A DNA stretch of 64,000 nt from Mycolicibacterium brumae (GCF_025215495.1 NZ_CP104302.1:2914001-2978000), one strand, 5' to 3'; shown: positions 9,288 to 17,643, numbered from the stretch's first letter. Program-made: numbers and translations. The notes: generated by a model from the sequence alone, not told the origin.

Positions 9288-10343
9288 GTGGCGCCGAAAG
9301 TGCCTGCACGCCAAGCGATGCTGCGCCCTCCCCCGCCGCAGCGCAATCGGAACGAAATCAGCGAGAGCCGCTGGAAGCCCACACCAGCCATCGACGACAC
9401 CGACCGCGCCCTGGCCCGGGAACTGCTCTCCAACGCCAAGATCTCCAACCGCGCGCTGGCCTCGAAGGTCGGCATCAGTGACTCCGCCGTCAGCCAACGA
9501 CTGCGCAAACTCACCACCCTGGGCGCGCTGGTGTTCACCGCCGTCATCGACTGGGAACGCGCCGGATTCGAATGGTGGGTCATCGCCCTGGTCAAGACTC
9601 GCCGCCGCCCGGCCGCCGAGGTGGCCATCGATATCGGCGCACTGCCCCAGTGCATTTCGACCGCCACCGTGATCGGCTCCCACGACCTGCTCGGCTACTT
9701 CCTGGTCCGCGACCGCGCCGAACTCCGCGCCGTCGTCGACCGGCTGCGCTCCATCGACGGCGTCACCGAGGTCGACGTGGAGCTGGCCACCGACACCCGC
9801 GTCACTCCCCTGGGCCGGCAACTCTTCCGAGCCGTCGACCCCGCTCCGATCCTGCTGCCCGCGCCGTGTGTCGACCTGGACACCCTCGACCTGGCGATCC
9901 TGCAGGAACTGATCAACGACGGGCGTCGCTCCAACCGCAGCATCGGCCGCGCGCTGCAGGTGTCGGAGGCGACGGTGCGGACCCGGCTGGCCCGGATGAC
10001 CGACTCCGGGCTGGTGCAGGTGCTGGCGATGATCGACCCTGCCGCGTTCGAGCTGTCCATGCTGCAGGCCACCATCATGGTGCGCGCCGACCGCGCCCGC
10101 ATCGAGGCGATCGCCGAGGAGTTCCTCAAGCTGCCGGCGGTGGCGTTCGTCGGAATCTGTTTGGGCAACTGGGATCTGCAGGTTTCGGTGCTGGTCGCCG
10201 ACCAGGCCGAGCTGACCGCTTTCATCGACTCCGCGGCGCACTCCATCGACGGGGTGCGCGAAACCGACACGCTGCTGTTTCAGGACATCATGCGGTTCAA
10301 CCCGTGCCTGAAACGGGTCGCGGGATGGAACTCGGTGGCCTGA
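9288..10343 (+). CDS. Lrp/AsnC-family regulator with two fused Lrp units
   Basis: A 351-residue protein from a GTG at 9288, preceded by AAGGGGG at good spacing. It contains two consecutive Lrp/AsnC modules. The first HTH is IDDTDRALARELLSNAKISN then RALASKVGISDSAVSQRLR; the second is LDTLDLAILQELINDGRRSN then RSIGRALQVSEATVRTRL. Each is followed by a RAM-like effector domain. Single-module Lrp proteins have about 150 residues, so this is a duplicated/fused form, as seen in some actinobacterial regulators. It probably binds DNA in response to an amino acid or other small ligand. Its last 47 bases overlap the convergent adenylate cyclase gene. Targets are unknown. Confidence 0.9.
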   Translation: MAPKVPARQAMLRPPPPQRNRNEISESRWKPTPAIDDTDRALARELLSNAKISNRALASKVGISDSAVSQRLRKLTTLGALVFTAVIDWERAGFEWWVIALVKTRRRPAAEVAIDIGALPQCISTATVIGSHDLLGYFLVRDRAELRAVVDRLRSIDGVTEVDVELATDTRVTPLGRQLFRAVDPAPILLPAPCVDLDTLDLAILQELINDGRRSNRSIGRALQVSEATVRTRLARMTDSGLVQVLAMIDPAAFELSMLQATIMVRADRARIEAIAEEFLKLPAVAFVGICLGNWDLQVSVLVADQAELTAFIDSAAHSIDGVRETDTLLFQDIMRFNPCLKRVAGWNSVA

Positions 10344-11448
10344 AGCCCGCCGGCACCACTCGCCCCACCCGGTAGAGCTCCACCGCATCGGGCAGCCCGC
10401 GCAGTTGATGCGGGCCGGTGGACGTCCATTGCAGACCTTCGCCGGCCACCCGATCCCGCGCCGCGGCGGTCACCAGCGCCATCCCGGCCGGCGCGATCCC
10501 GGCGACCCGGCTGGCCAGGTTCACCGCGCTGCCGAACCAATCACCGGCGCGGTTGACCGCCGGACCCAGCGCCACCCCCGCCCGCAACTGCGGCAGCCCC
10601 GAATGCAGCGCCGCGTCAATGAGATTCAGCACCACCTCGATCAGCGGCCCGGGATCCGGGCTGACCAGCATCACCGCGTCGCCGATGGTCTTGATGAACC
10701 GCACCGGCTCGTCGACCACCTCGTGGGCGAGATCCGACAGGTTGCCGGCGACCTTCGCCAGTTCGTCGGGTGTGAGCACCTCGCCCAGTTGGGTGAAGCC
10801 GGACAGGTCGGCGAACGCCACCGCCACAGTCTGCGCGCCGGGCAGCCGCCCGGAGGCCCGCTCGACCGCGCCGATGCCTTCGGACTCGATCATCCGCCGC
10901 ATCTGCATGAGCATCAGCCGACCGGCGATCGCCTCGATCCGTCGCGCGGACGCGCCGGCCAGCGCTTCGGCGGCCGCGGCGATGTCGACCTCGCTGGCGC
11001 CCGGTTTGACCCAGACGTTGAACGATTTGTCCCGCAGGGTGGCCGTGGCGTTGCCGATGCCTTCGACCAGCGCGCGGACCACCGCGACGGCGTCATCGAG
11101 GTCCAGGCCGAAGTCCAGGAAGTACTTGGCCGAGGCGGCGGCTTCGGCGTCCACGCGGCGCAGGACCGCGGCGTCCGGGTCATCGATCAGCGGCAGGCCC
11201 ATGGCGCGCTGCAGCCGGCGCAGGGTGTCCAGATCGATGCCGGCGGACTGCGCCACCTGGCGTTGCGACACGTAGTGGCCGTCCTCGCCCATCACCCGGT
11301 TGGCGGCGAGCACCAGCGGGACGTGGGACCGGCGGATCTCCTCGACGGTGAACCCGCGGTCGAGCAGCCAGACGATCAGCTCGGCGCGTTCCCGTCGCGC
11401 GTCCCCGGCCAGCCCGTCGAGCAGATCGGCGGGAAAGCGCTCGGCCAT
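10297..11448 (-). CDS. Class III adenylate cyclase with Rv1264-type regulatory domain
   Basis: A 383-residue soluble cyclase that should make cAMP from ATP. Residues 1 to about 190 resemble the helical N-terminal regulatory domain of pH-sensing Rv1264 (LDRGFTVEEIRRSHVPLVLA, YVSQRQVAQSAGIDLDTLRR). The C-terminal catalytic domain keeps the essential residues: metal Asp in FADLSGFTQLGE, substrate Lys and second metal Asp in RFIKTIGDAVML, then GDWFGSAVNLASRV with the transition-state Asn and Arg. It is therefore predicted to be active. The start MAERFPADLL was chosen because upstream codons overlap the next gene. It follows the secreted-protein gene 12080-11454 with a 5-bp gap. Confidence 0.92.
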   Translation of the reverse strand: MAERFPADLLDGLAGDARRERAELIVWLLDRGFTVEEIRRSHVPLVLAANRVMGEDGHYVSQRQVAQSAGIDLDTLRRLQRAMGLPLIDDPDAAVLRRVDAEAAASAKYFLDFGLDLDDAVAVVRALVEGIGNATATLRDKSFNVWVKPGASEVDIAAAAEALAGASARRIEAIAGRLMLMQMRRMIESEGIGAVERASGRLPGAQTVAVAFADLSGFTQLGEVLTPDELAKVAGNLSDLAHEVVDEPVRFIKTIGDAVMLVSPDPGPLIEVVLNLIDAALHSGLPQLRAGVALGPAVNRAGDWFGSAVNLASRVAGIAPAGMALVTAAARDRVAGEGLQWTSTGPHQLRGLPDAVELYRVGRVVPAGFRPPSSIPRPVSGTG

Positions 11449-11453
11449 CTGCG

Positions 11454-12080
11454 CTACTGGTCGCAGAGGCGGGAGCGCTCGATCTTGCTGCCCCAGTGCT
11501 TGACGCGCTGCTGCGACGGCCCGTACACCCAGGCGGTGTTGCGGGCGCGGATGCCGACGCCGACATTGGACAGTTCCTGCCACAGCCGGTAGAACGCCTC
11601 GCCTTGATAGACCGGGAAGTACATGTCGTTGGCGTAGTCGGTGCTGATGGTCAGCGCCGTGGTTCGCGGGGTGAGGAAGCGCATGGTGGTGTCGACGTTG
11701 GCGGCCACCCCGTCGCCCTGGGCGTTGAGCGTGCCGGCGTTCCAGTCATTGGCCGCGTGCAGCAGGTTGAAGCCGAACGCGTCGAGTTGGTCGCGCAGTG
11801 TCCGGTAGTCGGCCACGAACCACTGACACATCTCGTCGATCGCCCGGATGTCGGCGTCGGTGACGTTCTTGCGGGTCTGGTCATAGGGGTACGGGTACTG
11901 CATGGTGAACGCGCGGGCCACCGGCACGAAGTCGGCCATCGGAGGTGGCGGTGGGTCCCACGCGTCGGCGTTGCCCGGGACGGCGGCGACGAAGCAGGCG
12001 GCCACGCCGGCGGCGAATGCGGTCAGCGCTCCGGTGACGCGACCCCACAGGCCGCGGCGTGGGGCGTGGCGGGCTACCAT
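11454..12080 (-). CDS. Secreted protein of unknown function
   Basis: A 208-residue protein starting MVARHAPRRG with a signal peptide (TGALTAFAAGVAACFVAAV, cleavage near PGNADA) and a proline-rich start to the mature chain (WDPPPPPMADFVPVARAF). The mature part contains ADIRAIDEMCQWFVADYRTL and a C-terminal Cys (ERSRLCDQ). I do not recognise the fold; it resembles uncharacterised mycobacterial exported proteins. Its start overlaps the 3' end of the upstream gene by 7 bp, so translation is probably coupled. The likely operon is 12439-12074, this gene and possibly the adenylate cyclase, with motif B upstream at 12465-12488. Confidence 0.82.
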   Translation of the reverse strand: MVARHAPRRGLWGRVTGALTAFAAGVAACFVAAVPGNADAWDPPPPPMADFVPVARAFTMQYPYPYDQTRKNVTDADIRAIDEMCQWFVADYRTLRDQLDAFGFNLLHAANDWNAGTLNAQGDGVAANVDTTMRFLTPRTTALTISTDYANDMYFPVYQGEAFYRLWQELSNVGVGIRARNTAWVYGPSQQRVKHWGSKIERSRLCDQ

Positions 12081-12439
12081 CCCCGCTGAACCAGACTGCG
12101 CGACAGGAAGATTCGCGCCCCACCGAGCACCATCGCCAACGCCTCGCAGCTCGGCATGGCGTAGCCGAGGCACCCGTCGTCGACGTAGTGCGCCTGAACG
12201 CCGTAGCGACCGACGGTCACCGCGGCGACGGCTTCGGCGCCGTCGGTGCTCTCGAGCGCCTCGGTCGGCTCCGGCAGGCACCACTTCCATGGCCCCTCGG
12301 GCGTTTCGAAGCACAGTTCGATGTAGTCGCGCCGCGCCGGACAGCGGCAGACTTCCTGCAGGGTCGCGGGCAGCAGGGAGCCGTCGGCCACCCGAAGTCG
12401 CGAGGCGGAGGGCATCGGCTTGTCTACCGTCGTCGTCAT
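12074..12439 (-). CDS. Hypothetical protein, first gene after a motif B site
   Basis: A 121-residue cytoplasmic protein from ATG 12439 (MTTTVDKPMPSASRL). The middle contains CRCPARRDYIELCFETPEGP and WKWCLPEPTEAL; the end reads LGGARIFLSRSLVQRGW. There is no signal peptide and no recognised domain. Motif B (12465-12488) lies 26 bp before the start codon, so a TetR-type regulator probably controls it. It is divergent from the SDR gene at 12557, which has motif A instead. Confidence 0.78.
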   Translation of the reverse strand: MTTTVDKPMPSASRLRVADGSLLPATLQEVCRCPARRDYIELCFETPEGPWKWCLPEPTEALESTDGAEAVAAVTVGRYGVQAHYVDDGCLGYAMPSCEALAMVLGGARIFLSRSLVQRGW

Positions 12440-12464
12440 CTCGTCTCCTCGAACGCTGTGACCT

Positions 12465-12488
12465 ATCTGACATTTCTACATGTCAGTT
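12465..12488. promoter_or_regulatory. Motif B operator, copy 1
   Basis: ATCTGACA-TTTCTACA-TGTCAGTT. Palindrome with 8-bp arms and 8-bp spacer, 26 bp before the gene starting at 12439 (minus). Confidence 0.75.
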
Positions 12489-12526
12489 TGCATGGATCAC
12501 CGCGGCGAGTCAAGGGTAAGTTGCAA

Positions 12527-12544
12527 CTAGATTGATTGATCTAG
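12527..12544. promoter_or_regulatory. Motif A operator, copy 1
   Basis: CTAGATTGATTGATCTAG, an 18-bp palindrome with perfect 6-bp arms. It ends just before the AGGA ribosome site of the SDR gene at 12557. Confidence 0.8.
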
Positions 12545-12556
12545 TTAGGAGTGAAT

Positions 12557-13321
12557 GTGGAGATCAAAGACGCAGTCGCGGTGGTGACCGGGGGCGCTTC
12601 CGGCCTCGGGCTGGCAACCGCCAAACGGCTGCTGGACAAGGGCGCCCTGGTGACGGTGCTGGACCTGCGCGGCGGCGACGCCGTCGCCGAACTCGGCGAT
12701 CGCGCCAGGTTCGTCGAGACCAACGTGACCGATCCCGAGCAGGTCAGCGCGGCGCTCGACCTCGCGGAGGAGCTGGGGCCGGTGCGCATCAACGTCAACT
12801 GCGCCGGTATCGGAGACGCCATCCGCACGCTGAGCAAGAACGGCCCCTACCCGCTGGACAAGTTCCGCAAGACCATCGAGGTCAACCTGATCGGCACCTA
12901 TAACGTGATCCGGCTGGCGGCCGAGCGCATCGCCAAGACCGAGCCGATCGGTCCGGATCACGGCCTCGAGCGCGGCGTCATCATCAACACCGCCTCCGTC
13001 GCCGCCTACGACGGCCAGATCGGCCAGGCCGCGTACTCGGCGTCCAAGGGCGGCGTGGTCGGCATGACCCTGCCGATCGCGCGGGACCTGTCCCGCGACC
13101 TGATCCGGGTGATGACCATTGCGCCCGGATTGTTCAAAACCCCGCTGCTGGCCACACTCCCCGAGGCCGCACAGGAATCCCTGGGCAAGCAGGTGCCGCA
13201 TCCCGCCCGGCTCGGCGATCCGGACGAGTACGGCGCGCTGGCCGTGCACATCGTGGAGAACGCGATGCTCAACGGCGAGACGATCCGCCTGGACGGCGCG
13301 ATCCGGATGGCCCCCCGGTAA
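12557..13321 (+). CDS. SDR, type-2 3-hydroxyacyl-CoA dehydrogenase-like
   Basis: A 254-residue short-chain dehydrogenase. The Rossmann motif TGGASGLG is near residue 13, NCAG follows, and the active-site Tyr-Lys is in AAYSASKGG. Overall layout and ends ([40 protein letters not shown]) match 17-beta-HSD10-type 3-hydroxyacyl-CoA dehydrogenases, which oxidise 3-hydroxyacyl-CoA with NAD+ in beta-oxidation. GTG 12557 was chosen over GTG 12551 because AGGA sits six bases before it. Motif A lies directly upstream. It is transcribed alone and ends at a strong hairpin. Confidence 0.9.
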   Translation: MEIKDAVAVVTGGASGLGLATAKRLLDKGALVTVLDLRGGDAVAELGDRARFVETNVTDPEQVSAALDLAEELGPVRINVNCAGIGDAIRTLSKNGPYPLDKFRKTIEVNLIGTYNVIRLAAERIAKTEPIGPDHGLERGVIINTASVAAYDGQIGQAAYSASKGGVVGMTLPIARDLSRDLIRVMTIAPGLFKTPLLATLPEAAQESLGKQVPHPARLGDPDEYGALAVHIVENAMLNGETIRLDGAIRMAPR

Positions 13322-13337
13322 CCCGGGCCCCAAAAGC

Positions 13338-13368
13338 ACTGTGCCGCCGGGATACCCGGCGGCACAGT
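13338..13368. terminator. Bidirectional hairpin terminator
   Basis: ACTGTGCCGCCGGG-ATA-CCCGGCGGCACAGT, a perfect 14-bp stem followed by TT and flanked by AAAA/TTTT. It separates the convergent genes ending at 13321 and 13379. Confidence 0.85.
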
Positions 13369-13378
13369 TTTGGCCCCC

Positions 13379-13678
13379 TCAGATGCCCATGAATTCGAAG
13401 AACCGCACCATCGACAGGCCGAAGCTGGCGAAGGTGTCGGCCATCCGGGCCATCACTCCGCCCTCCATCCGCCAGGCCAGGTACTTCTCGTAGGCCTCCC
13501 GGCTGTCCCACTTCTCGACCATCATCAGCTCGTTCGGGTTGTCCGCGTTCCGGGTGAACTCGACGTTGACCGCGCCCGGATAGGCGCGGGTGTCGGGCAT
13601 GATCTCCAGCATGAAGTCGCGGAAGTCCTGCTCCGCGCCGTCCTTGAGGGTCACTTCCATGATCACGTGAATCGTCAT
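13379..13678 (-). CDS. Antibiotic-biosynthesis-monooxygenase (ABM)-domain protein
   Basis: A 99-residue dimeric alpha/beta-barrel-type protein (MTIHVIMEVTLKDGAEQDF, ...NELMMVEKWDSREAYEKYL). These small cofactor-free folds act as monooxygenases, isomerases or stress proteins; the reaction here is unknown. AGGGGA precedes the ATG. It lies 8 bp downstream of the SDR gene 14568-13687, with which it is probably co-transcribed under motif B. Oddly, a 28-bp stretch (13405-13432) near its 3' end is identical to part of that SDR gene, and both encode FASFGLSMV. Confidence 0.85.
   Translation of the reverse strand: MTIHVIMEVTLKDGAEQDFRDFMLEIMPDTRAYPGAVNVEFTRNADNPNELMMVEKWDSREAYEKYLAWRMEGGVMARMADTFASFGLSMVRFFEFMGI
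13405..13432. repeat. 28-bp exact direct repeat, copy 1
   Basis: Identical to 14055-14082 in the adjacent SDR gene and in the same reading frame (FASFGLSMV). Confidence 0.85.
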
Positions 13679-13686
13679 CGGTTCCC

Positions 13687-14568
13687 CTAGGTGCTGATCG
13701 GGTTGAGGCCCTGGGTGTACATCTGCACGGTGAAGTCGTCGCCGTGCCGGTTGTCGCAATACTCGAATGCCGCGCGGATCTCCTCGTGCACCGGGTTGAC
13801 CAGCACTTCCCAGTCCTTGTGGGTGAAGATCATGAACTGGCCGTCCTGCATGGCGTCGAGGACCTGCCGCCCGACGGCGTTGGGGTCCGCGCCGCGAGCC
13901 AACAGCGCGCTGTTTCCTTCTATGGCCGCCATATTGGGTTCTGCGCCAACCAGTTTCGCTTCACCGAGGCCGGACGATTCGGCGATGCGGGTGTTGACCG
14001 AGCCGGGGCACAGCACCGAGACGGCGATGTCGCTGCCCTGAAGTTCGTTGCGCAGCACCATCGACAGGCCGAAGCTGGCGAATTTCGCCGAGGAGTATGC
14101 GCCGACCAGGGCCATCGGCACCAGCCCGGCCATGGACGCGGTGTTGAGGATGTGCGCGTGCCCGCCGCGGCTCTTGAAGCGCGGCAGGAACGTCGAGATG
14201 CCCAGAAATTGGCTCTCCACATTGATCCGGTACACCCACTGCCAGACCTCCAGCGGGGTCTCATCGAGTGCCGCGCCGCCGTTGGCGCCGGCGTTGTTGC
14301 ACAGGATGGAGATCGGCCCCAGGGCCTCCTCCGCTTGATCGGCCGCCGCGGCCCACTGCGCCGCGTCGGTGACGTCGAGGCGGATGCCCACCACCTCTCC
14401 GCCGGCGGCCTTGAGCTCCTGGACCGCGGTGTCCAGGCGGTCGGCGTCGATGTCGGCGAGGGCGACCTTCGCGCCCGCCGCGACGAAGGCTCGGGCCATC
14501 CCGAGTCCCATGCCCGACGCGGCGCCGGTGATGAATGCTGCTTGTCCTGCTGGCCATTTCGTTGTCAT
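13687..14568 (-). CDS. Short-chain dehydrogenase/reductase
   Basis: A 293-residue SDR with TGAASGMG near the N-terminus, LADIDAD for the cofactor pocket, CNNAGANGG and catalytic YSSAK. The C-terminal extension (EVLVNPVHEEIRAAFEYCDN) is typical of larger SDRs related to cyclopentanol or steroid dehydrogenases. The likely role is NAD(P)-dependent oxidation of an alcohol intermediate. Start MTTKWPAGQ at 14568 was chosen; the upstream in-frame codon at 14592 lies inside motif B (14584-14607). It is first in a two-gene unit with the ABM gene and sits downstream of the TetR gene that probably controls it. Confidence 0.9.
   Translation of the reverse strand: MTTKWPAGQAAFITGAASGMGLGMARAFVAAGAKVALADIDADRLDTAVQELKAAGGEVVGIRLDVTDAAQWAAAADQAEEALGPISILCNNAGANGGAALDETPLEVWQWVYRINVESQFLGISTFLPRFKSRGGHAHILNTASMAGLVPMALVGAYSSAKFASFGLSMVLRNELQGSDIAVSVLCPGSVNTRIAESSGLGEAKLVGAEPNMAAIEGNSALLARGADPNAVGRQVLDAMQDGQFMIFTHKDWEVLVNPVHEEIRAAFEYCDNRHGDDFTVQMYTQGLNPIST
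14055..14082. repeat. 28-bp exact direct repeat, copy 2
   Basis: Lies in the SDR active-site helix region (YSSAKFASFGLSMV). Identical to 13405-13432. Confidence 0.85.
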
Positions 14569-14583
14569 GGGGCCACGATACCT

Positions 14584-14607
14584 ATCTGACATAGTTACGT
14601 GTCAGAT
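14584..14607. promoter_or_regulatory. Motif B operator, copy 2
   Basis: ATCTGACA-TAGTTACG-TGTCAGAT, perfect 8-bp arms, centred 27 bp before the SDR start at 14568. Confidence 0.8.
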
Positions 14608-14668
14608 TCTCGGCGAATACTCAGCCAAACCGTGGAAACATCGCGAGAAGCCGGGTGAGCCGACCCGT

Positions 14669-15292
14669 TCAGGGCAGATTGGCGCGCCAGTACAGGCCCA
14701 CCAGGAAGTCCGACAGTTCCGCCGGCGTCACGTCGATGAGCCCGTCGGCCCAGGCGATGAGAAGTTCCGAGGTGGCCCCCGACATCGCGAACGCCTTCAA
14801 CCGCGCGTCTCGGCCGTCGCCGCCACTGGGCGTGCCGACCGTCGACCAGTGCAGGAAGTTCTCCGCGGCCCGGACCAGGATGTCGTTGCGATGCGCGCCG
14901 GCCCGGTCCCCCTTGCCGAGCGCCTCGACGAAGAACAGCCGGATCAGCCGCGGGTCGGCGGCCAGCAGCTCGACCGTGGTGCGCAGTGCGAGCGACACCC
15001 GGGCGAATCCGTCCTCGGGGGCGTCGACGATGACAGCGTTGACCTGGGATTCGATCATGTCGGCGGCGCATTCGAAGACGGCGTCGAAGAACGCCGCCAT
15101 GTCCTTGAAGCTCTCATAGAAGTAGCGCTCGGTGAGGCCGGCCTCGGCGACGACGTCCTTGACCCGCACCTGCGCGGACTCACCGGAGCCGAACAGGTTC
15201 AGCCCGGCGTCGATGAGCTTGGCGCGCCGTTCGGCGACCCGCTGCTCCGCGGACATGCCGCCGTACACGCGCTTGGTTCCGGTGGTCGACAC
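14669..15292 (-). CDS. TetR-family regulator, likely binder of motif B
   Basis: A 207-residue TetR protein from a GTG at 15292 with AAGGGGGG upstream. The HTH (AQVRVKDVVAEAGLTERYFY followed by ESFKDMAAFFDAV) is in the N-terminal 80 residues; the C-terminal ligand domain is all-helical. Motif B copies lie on both sides: 15428-15451 in the divergent region to the VOC gene, and 14584-14607 before the next gene. Autoregulation with repression of four nearby units is the natural reading, but binding is inferred from position. The ligand may be a CoA thioester or pathway intermediate. Confidence 0.9.
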   Translation of the reverse strand: MSTTGTKRVYGGMSAEQRVAERRAKLIDAGLNLFGSGESAQVRVKDVVAEAGLTERYFYESFKDMAAFFDAVFECAADMIESQVNAVIVDAPEDGFARVSLALRTTVELLAADPRLIRLFFVEALGKGDRAGAHRNDILVRAAENFLHWSTVGTPSGGDGRDARLKAFAMSGATSELLIAWADGLIDVTPAELSDFLVGLYWRANLP

Positions 15293-15427
15293 CTCGCGCC
15301 CCCCTTGCCCGTTCCGTTGCGTGATCGCCTCAGCATAATGCGACCTACGCCCGTTTCGGGGGACCCGCCCCATCCGCCGACGAGGGGTTCGCCTGAAACT
15401 TCTCCGAGCACATCGCGCATTGCAGTA

Positions 15428-15451
15428 ATCTGACAGTACAACATGTCAGAT
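15428..15451. promoter_or_regulatory. Motif B operator, copy 3
   Basis: ATCTGACA-GTACAACA-TGTCAGAT, perfect arms. It lies between the TetR gene (minus, 15292) and the VOC gene (plus, 15467), ending 15 bp before the latter. Confidence 0.8.
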
Positions 15452-15466
15452 AAGAAGGGTGTCATT

Positions 15467-16009
15467 ATGCCGAACGAATTCCAGTACTGCCAGATCGCCT
15501 GGGTGGTCAACGATCTGGACGCAGCGATCGAGAAATGGCGGGCGATGACCGGCATCGGCCCGTTCTTCGTCGGCCGGCACGTCGGCGCCGCGTTCGTCGG
15601 GCCGAAGCTGCGCGGGCAGGACACCGAGATCGACATCAGCGCCGCGATCGCGCAGGCCGGGCCGGTCCAGCTGGAGTTCATCCAGCAGCACGACGACCGC
15701 CCCTCCCCCTACCGGGAGATGCTCGCCGAGGGCGAGGAAGGACTGCACCACGTGTGCGTCTTCGTCGACGACGTCGACGCCGAACTCGCCCGCTATGCCG
15801 AGCAGGGGTACGACACCGTGCTGACCGCGACGTTCGGCGGCCAGACCCCGCTGGCCTACGTCGACACCCGGGCGTTGACCGGCACCATGACCGAGCTGAT
15901 GAGTGGCGAGGGCATGGTCAAGCAGATGTACGCCCGGGTCGCCGAGATCGCCGCCGACTGGGACGGCGTCACCGACCCGGTGCGCGACCTGTCCTCACTG
16001 ATGGGCTGA
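15467..16009 (+). CDS. VOC-superfamily protein (glyoxalase/epimerase-like)
   Basis: A 180-residue protein with the vicinal-oxygen-chelate fold: FQYCQIAWVVNDLDAAIEKW at the start, GLHHVCVFVDDVDAELARY midway and TGTMTELMSGEGMV late. The His-Glu pattern resembles methylmalonyl-CoA epimerase or glyoxalase relatives. The exact reaction is unknown; lyase, epimerase and dioxygenase activities occur in this superfamily. Start ATG 15467 follows GAAGGG at eight bases; ATG 15443 would put the start inside motif B. Its 3' end overlaps the convergent amidohydrolase by 15 bp. Confidence 0.87.
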   Translation: MPNEFQYCQIAWVVNDLDAAIEKWRAMTGIGPFFVGRHVGAAFVGPKLRGQDTEIDISAAIAQAGPVQLEFIQQHDDRPSPYREMLAEGEEGLHHVCVFVDDVDAELARYAEQGYDTVLTATFGGQTPLAYVDTRALTGTMTELMSGEGMVKQMYARVAEIAADWDGVTDPVRDLSSLMG

Positions 16010-17479
16010 GGCCAACGCGGCAGCCGCCCCCGCGCGGTCGGCGGCCACGGTCTGGTCCATCTTGTCGACCGGGAAGCTGACCGGTTTGTTGATGCCGGCG
16101 CGGAACTCGAAGTGCCGGATCAGCTGCCGGTCGACGGGCGCTCCGTTGAACAGCTCGTGATACAGCGGTCCGACCCGCTTGGCGGTCTTCTCCAGCAGCG
16201 GCCGATCCAGTCCGTAGAACTCGATCGCGTTCTCCCCCAGAATCGCCCGCGCCTCGTTTTCGGGGACCTCGCCGAGGGTGGCCCGGACCCAGTCGTGAGT
16301 GTTGGGCCAGGTGCCCTCGAAGTGCGGGTAGTCGCTGCCGAACATCAGCTTGTCGATGCCCACCTCATGCCGGGCTGCCACGTCGCCGTAGCGCATCAGC
16401 GAAGTGCCACATCCACAGTGCCGCTTCCAATACTCGCTGGGCTTCATGGTCAACGTGCCGGGCTCCCGGGCGTGCAGCTTGTCCAGGTAGTCCAGCGTCA
16501 GCGGCACCCAGTCGGCGTGGATCTCCTGGAAGGCGACCTTCAGGCGCGGGAAGCGGTCGAACACCCCACCGAACATCAACTGCCACAGCGGCCGTCGTTC
16601 GCCGAACGTCTCAAACAACTCCGCCAGGAACGAGTTGGCGCCGGCCGCTTCCTCACCGCCGTTCGGGTCGAACTTCGGCAAGAGGTTCTCGTCGATGACA
16701 GCGAGGCCTTCCCCACCCTCGGTGTCGCCGCCGGTGCGACTGAACACCGCGCGCACCATCTCCACGACACCGCCCTGCGGGTTGCCGAACCCGGCGTGGA
16801 TGTGCACCACCATGCCGAGGTCCTGGCAGGCCCGCCACATCGGGTCCCACCACGGGTCATACAGCGCGGGCAGGTCACCGGGCGCGGCGCCGGGCATCAT
16901 CGGCGGGAAGATCGCCTTGAAGCCGCATTCCTTGGCGCGCACGATGTCGGCGACCCCGGATTCCCAGTCCGGCCACGGGTAGATCAGCGGAACGCCGAGC
17001 AGCCGGCCGGGGGCTTCGGAGCAGAAGTCCTCCAGGAACCGGTTGTGCGCAACCGATCCCGCGCGGCGCAGCTCGTGGGTGGTCATGGAGTTCTGCACGT
17101 CGGCGAACGGCACGAAGCCGATCGGCCCGAACGGGTGCAGGAACTCCGCGACGATGCCTTCGGATTCGACGTGCCGCAACCGCCACACCGGGTCGAAGTA
17201 GCCGACCTCCCCGCCGGCGGACACCACACCACGCTTGTCGTAGACCTCCAGGGAGTCCTCCGGCGGCGGGTAGCCGGTCAGGTCGACGACCTTGTCGATG
17301 ACGGCGACGTCGTCCAGGTAGGTCCCCCACGCGTCGTGGTGCTTGGCGTCGAGGTAATCCTTGTACAGCTTCGGCGGCAGCGAGACATGCGAGTCCGCTG
17401 ACACGATCACCACCGGCTTGTATTCCGGTTGGGCCAGCGTCGACCAGTCGGCTTTGCGGACGTCGAATCGGATGGGCAT
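15995..17479 (-). CDS. Amidohydrolase-2 family metal-dependent hydrolase
   Basis: A 494-residue ACMSD/amidohydrolase-2-like enzyme. Metal-site elements are SADSHVSLP near the start, HIHAGFGNP in the middle and GSDYPHFEGTWPN near the C-terminus. These enzymes catalyse hydrolysis or decarboxylation, often in degradation of aromatic or cyclic compounds, where they may cleave C-C bonds of ring-opened acids. AGGAGG before ATG 17479 is a near-perfect ribosome site. Motif B is 27 bp upstream. A second, shorter paralogue is at 24283-25473. Substrate unknown. Confidence 0.9.
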   Translation of the reverse strand: MPIRFDVRKADWSTLAQPEYKPVVIVSADSHVSLPPKLYKDYLDAKHHDAWGTYLDDVAVIDKVVDLTGYPPPEDSLEVYDKRGVVSAGGEVGYFDPVWRLRHVESEGIVAEFLHPFGPIGFVPFADVQNSMTTHELRRAGSVAHNRFLEDFCSEAPGRLLGVPLIYPWPDWESGVADIVRAKECGFKAIFPPMMPGAAPGDLPALYDPWWDPMWRACQDLGMVVHIHAGFGNPQGGVVEMVRAVFSRTGGDTEGGEGLAVIDENLLPKFDPNGGEEAAGANSFLAELFETFGERRPLWQLMFGGVFDRFPRLKVAFQEIHADWVPLTLDYLDKLHAREPGTLTMKPSEYWKRHCGCGTSLMRYGDVAARHEVGIDKLMFGSDYPHFEGTWPNTHDWVRATLGEVPENEARAILGENAIEFYGLDRPLLEKTAKRVGPLYHELFNGAPVDRQLIRHFEFRAGINKPVSFPVDKMDQTVAADRAGAAAALASAHQ

Positions 17480-17505
17480 CGAAGATCCTCCTGAGGGCTG
17501 ACGTG

Positions 17506-17529
17506 ATCTGACACACACTCTTGTCAGTT
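17506..17529. promoter_or_regulatory. Motif B operator, copy 4
   Basis: ATCTGACA-CACACTCT-TGTCAGTT, before the amidohydrolase start at 17479 (minus). Confidence 0.78.
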
Positions 17530-17643
17530 AAGCTGCCGGAACGGCATCTGGTCAAGGGATTCAATCGATTTCGCAAATTGACGACACCTAAGTCGAGTTA
17601 CTCGCCCTTCACTGCGACAAACCCCGCCCAGCAGATCATCGCT

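Noticed and set aside
10405..11592. 395-codon plus-strand frame over the adenylate cyclase
   Set aside because: The minus strand carries all cyclase catalytic motifs; the plus frame is compositionally biased.
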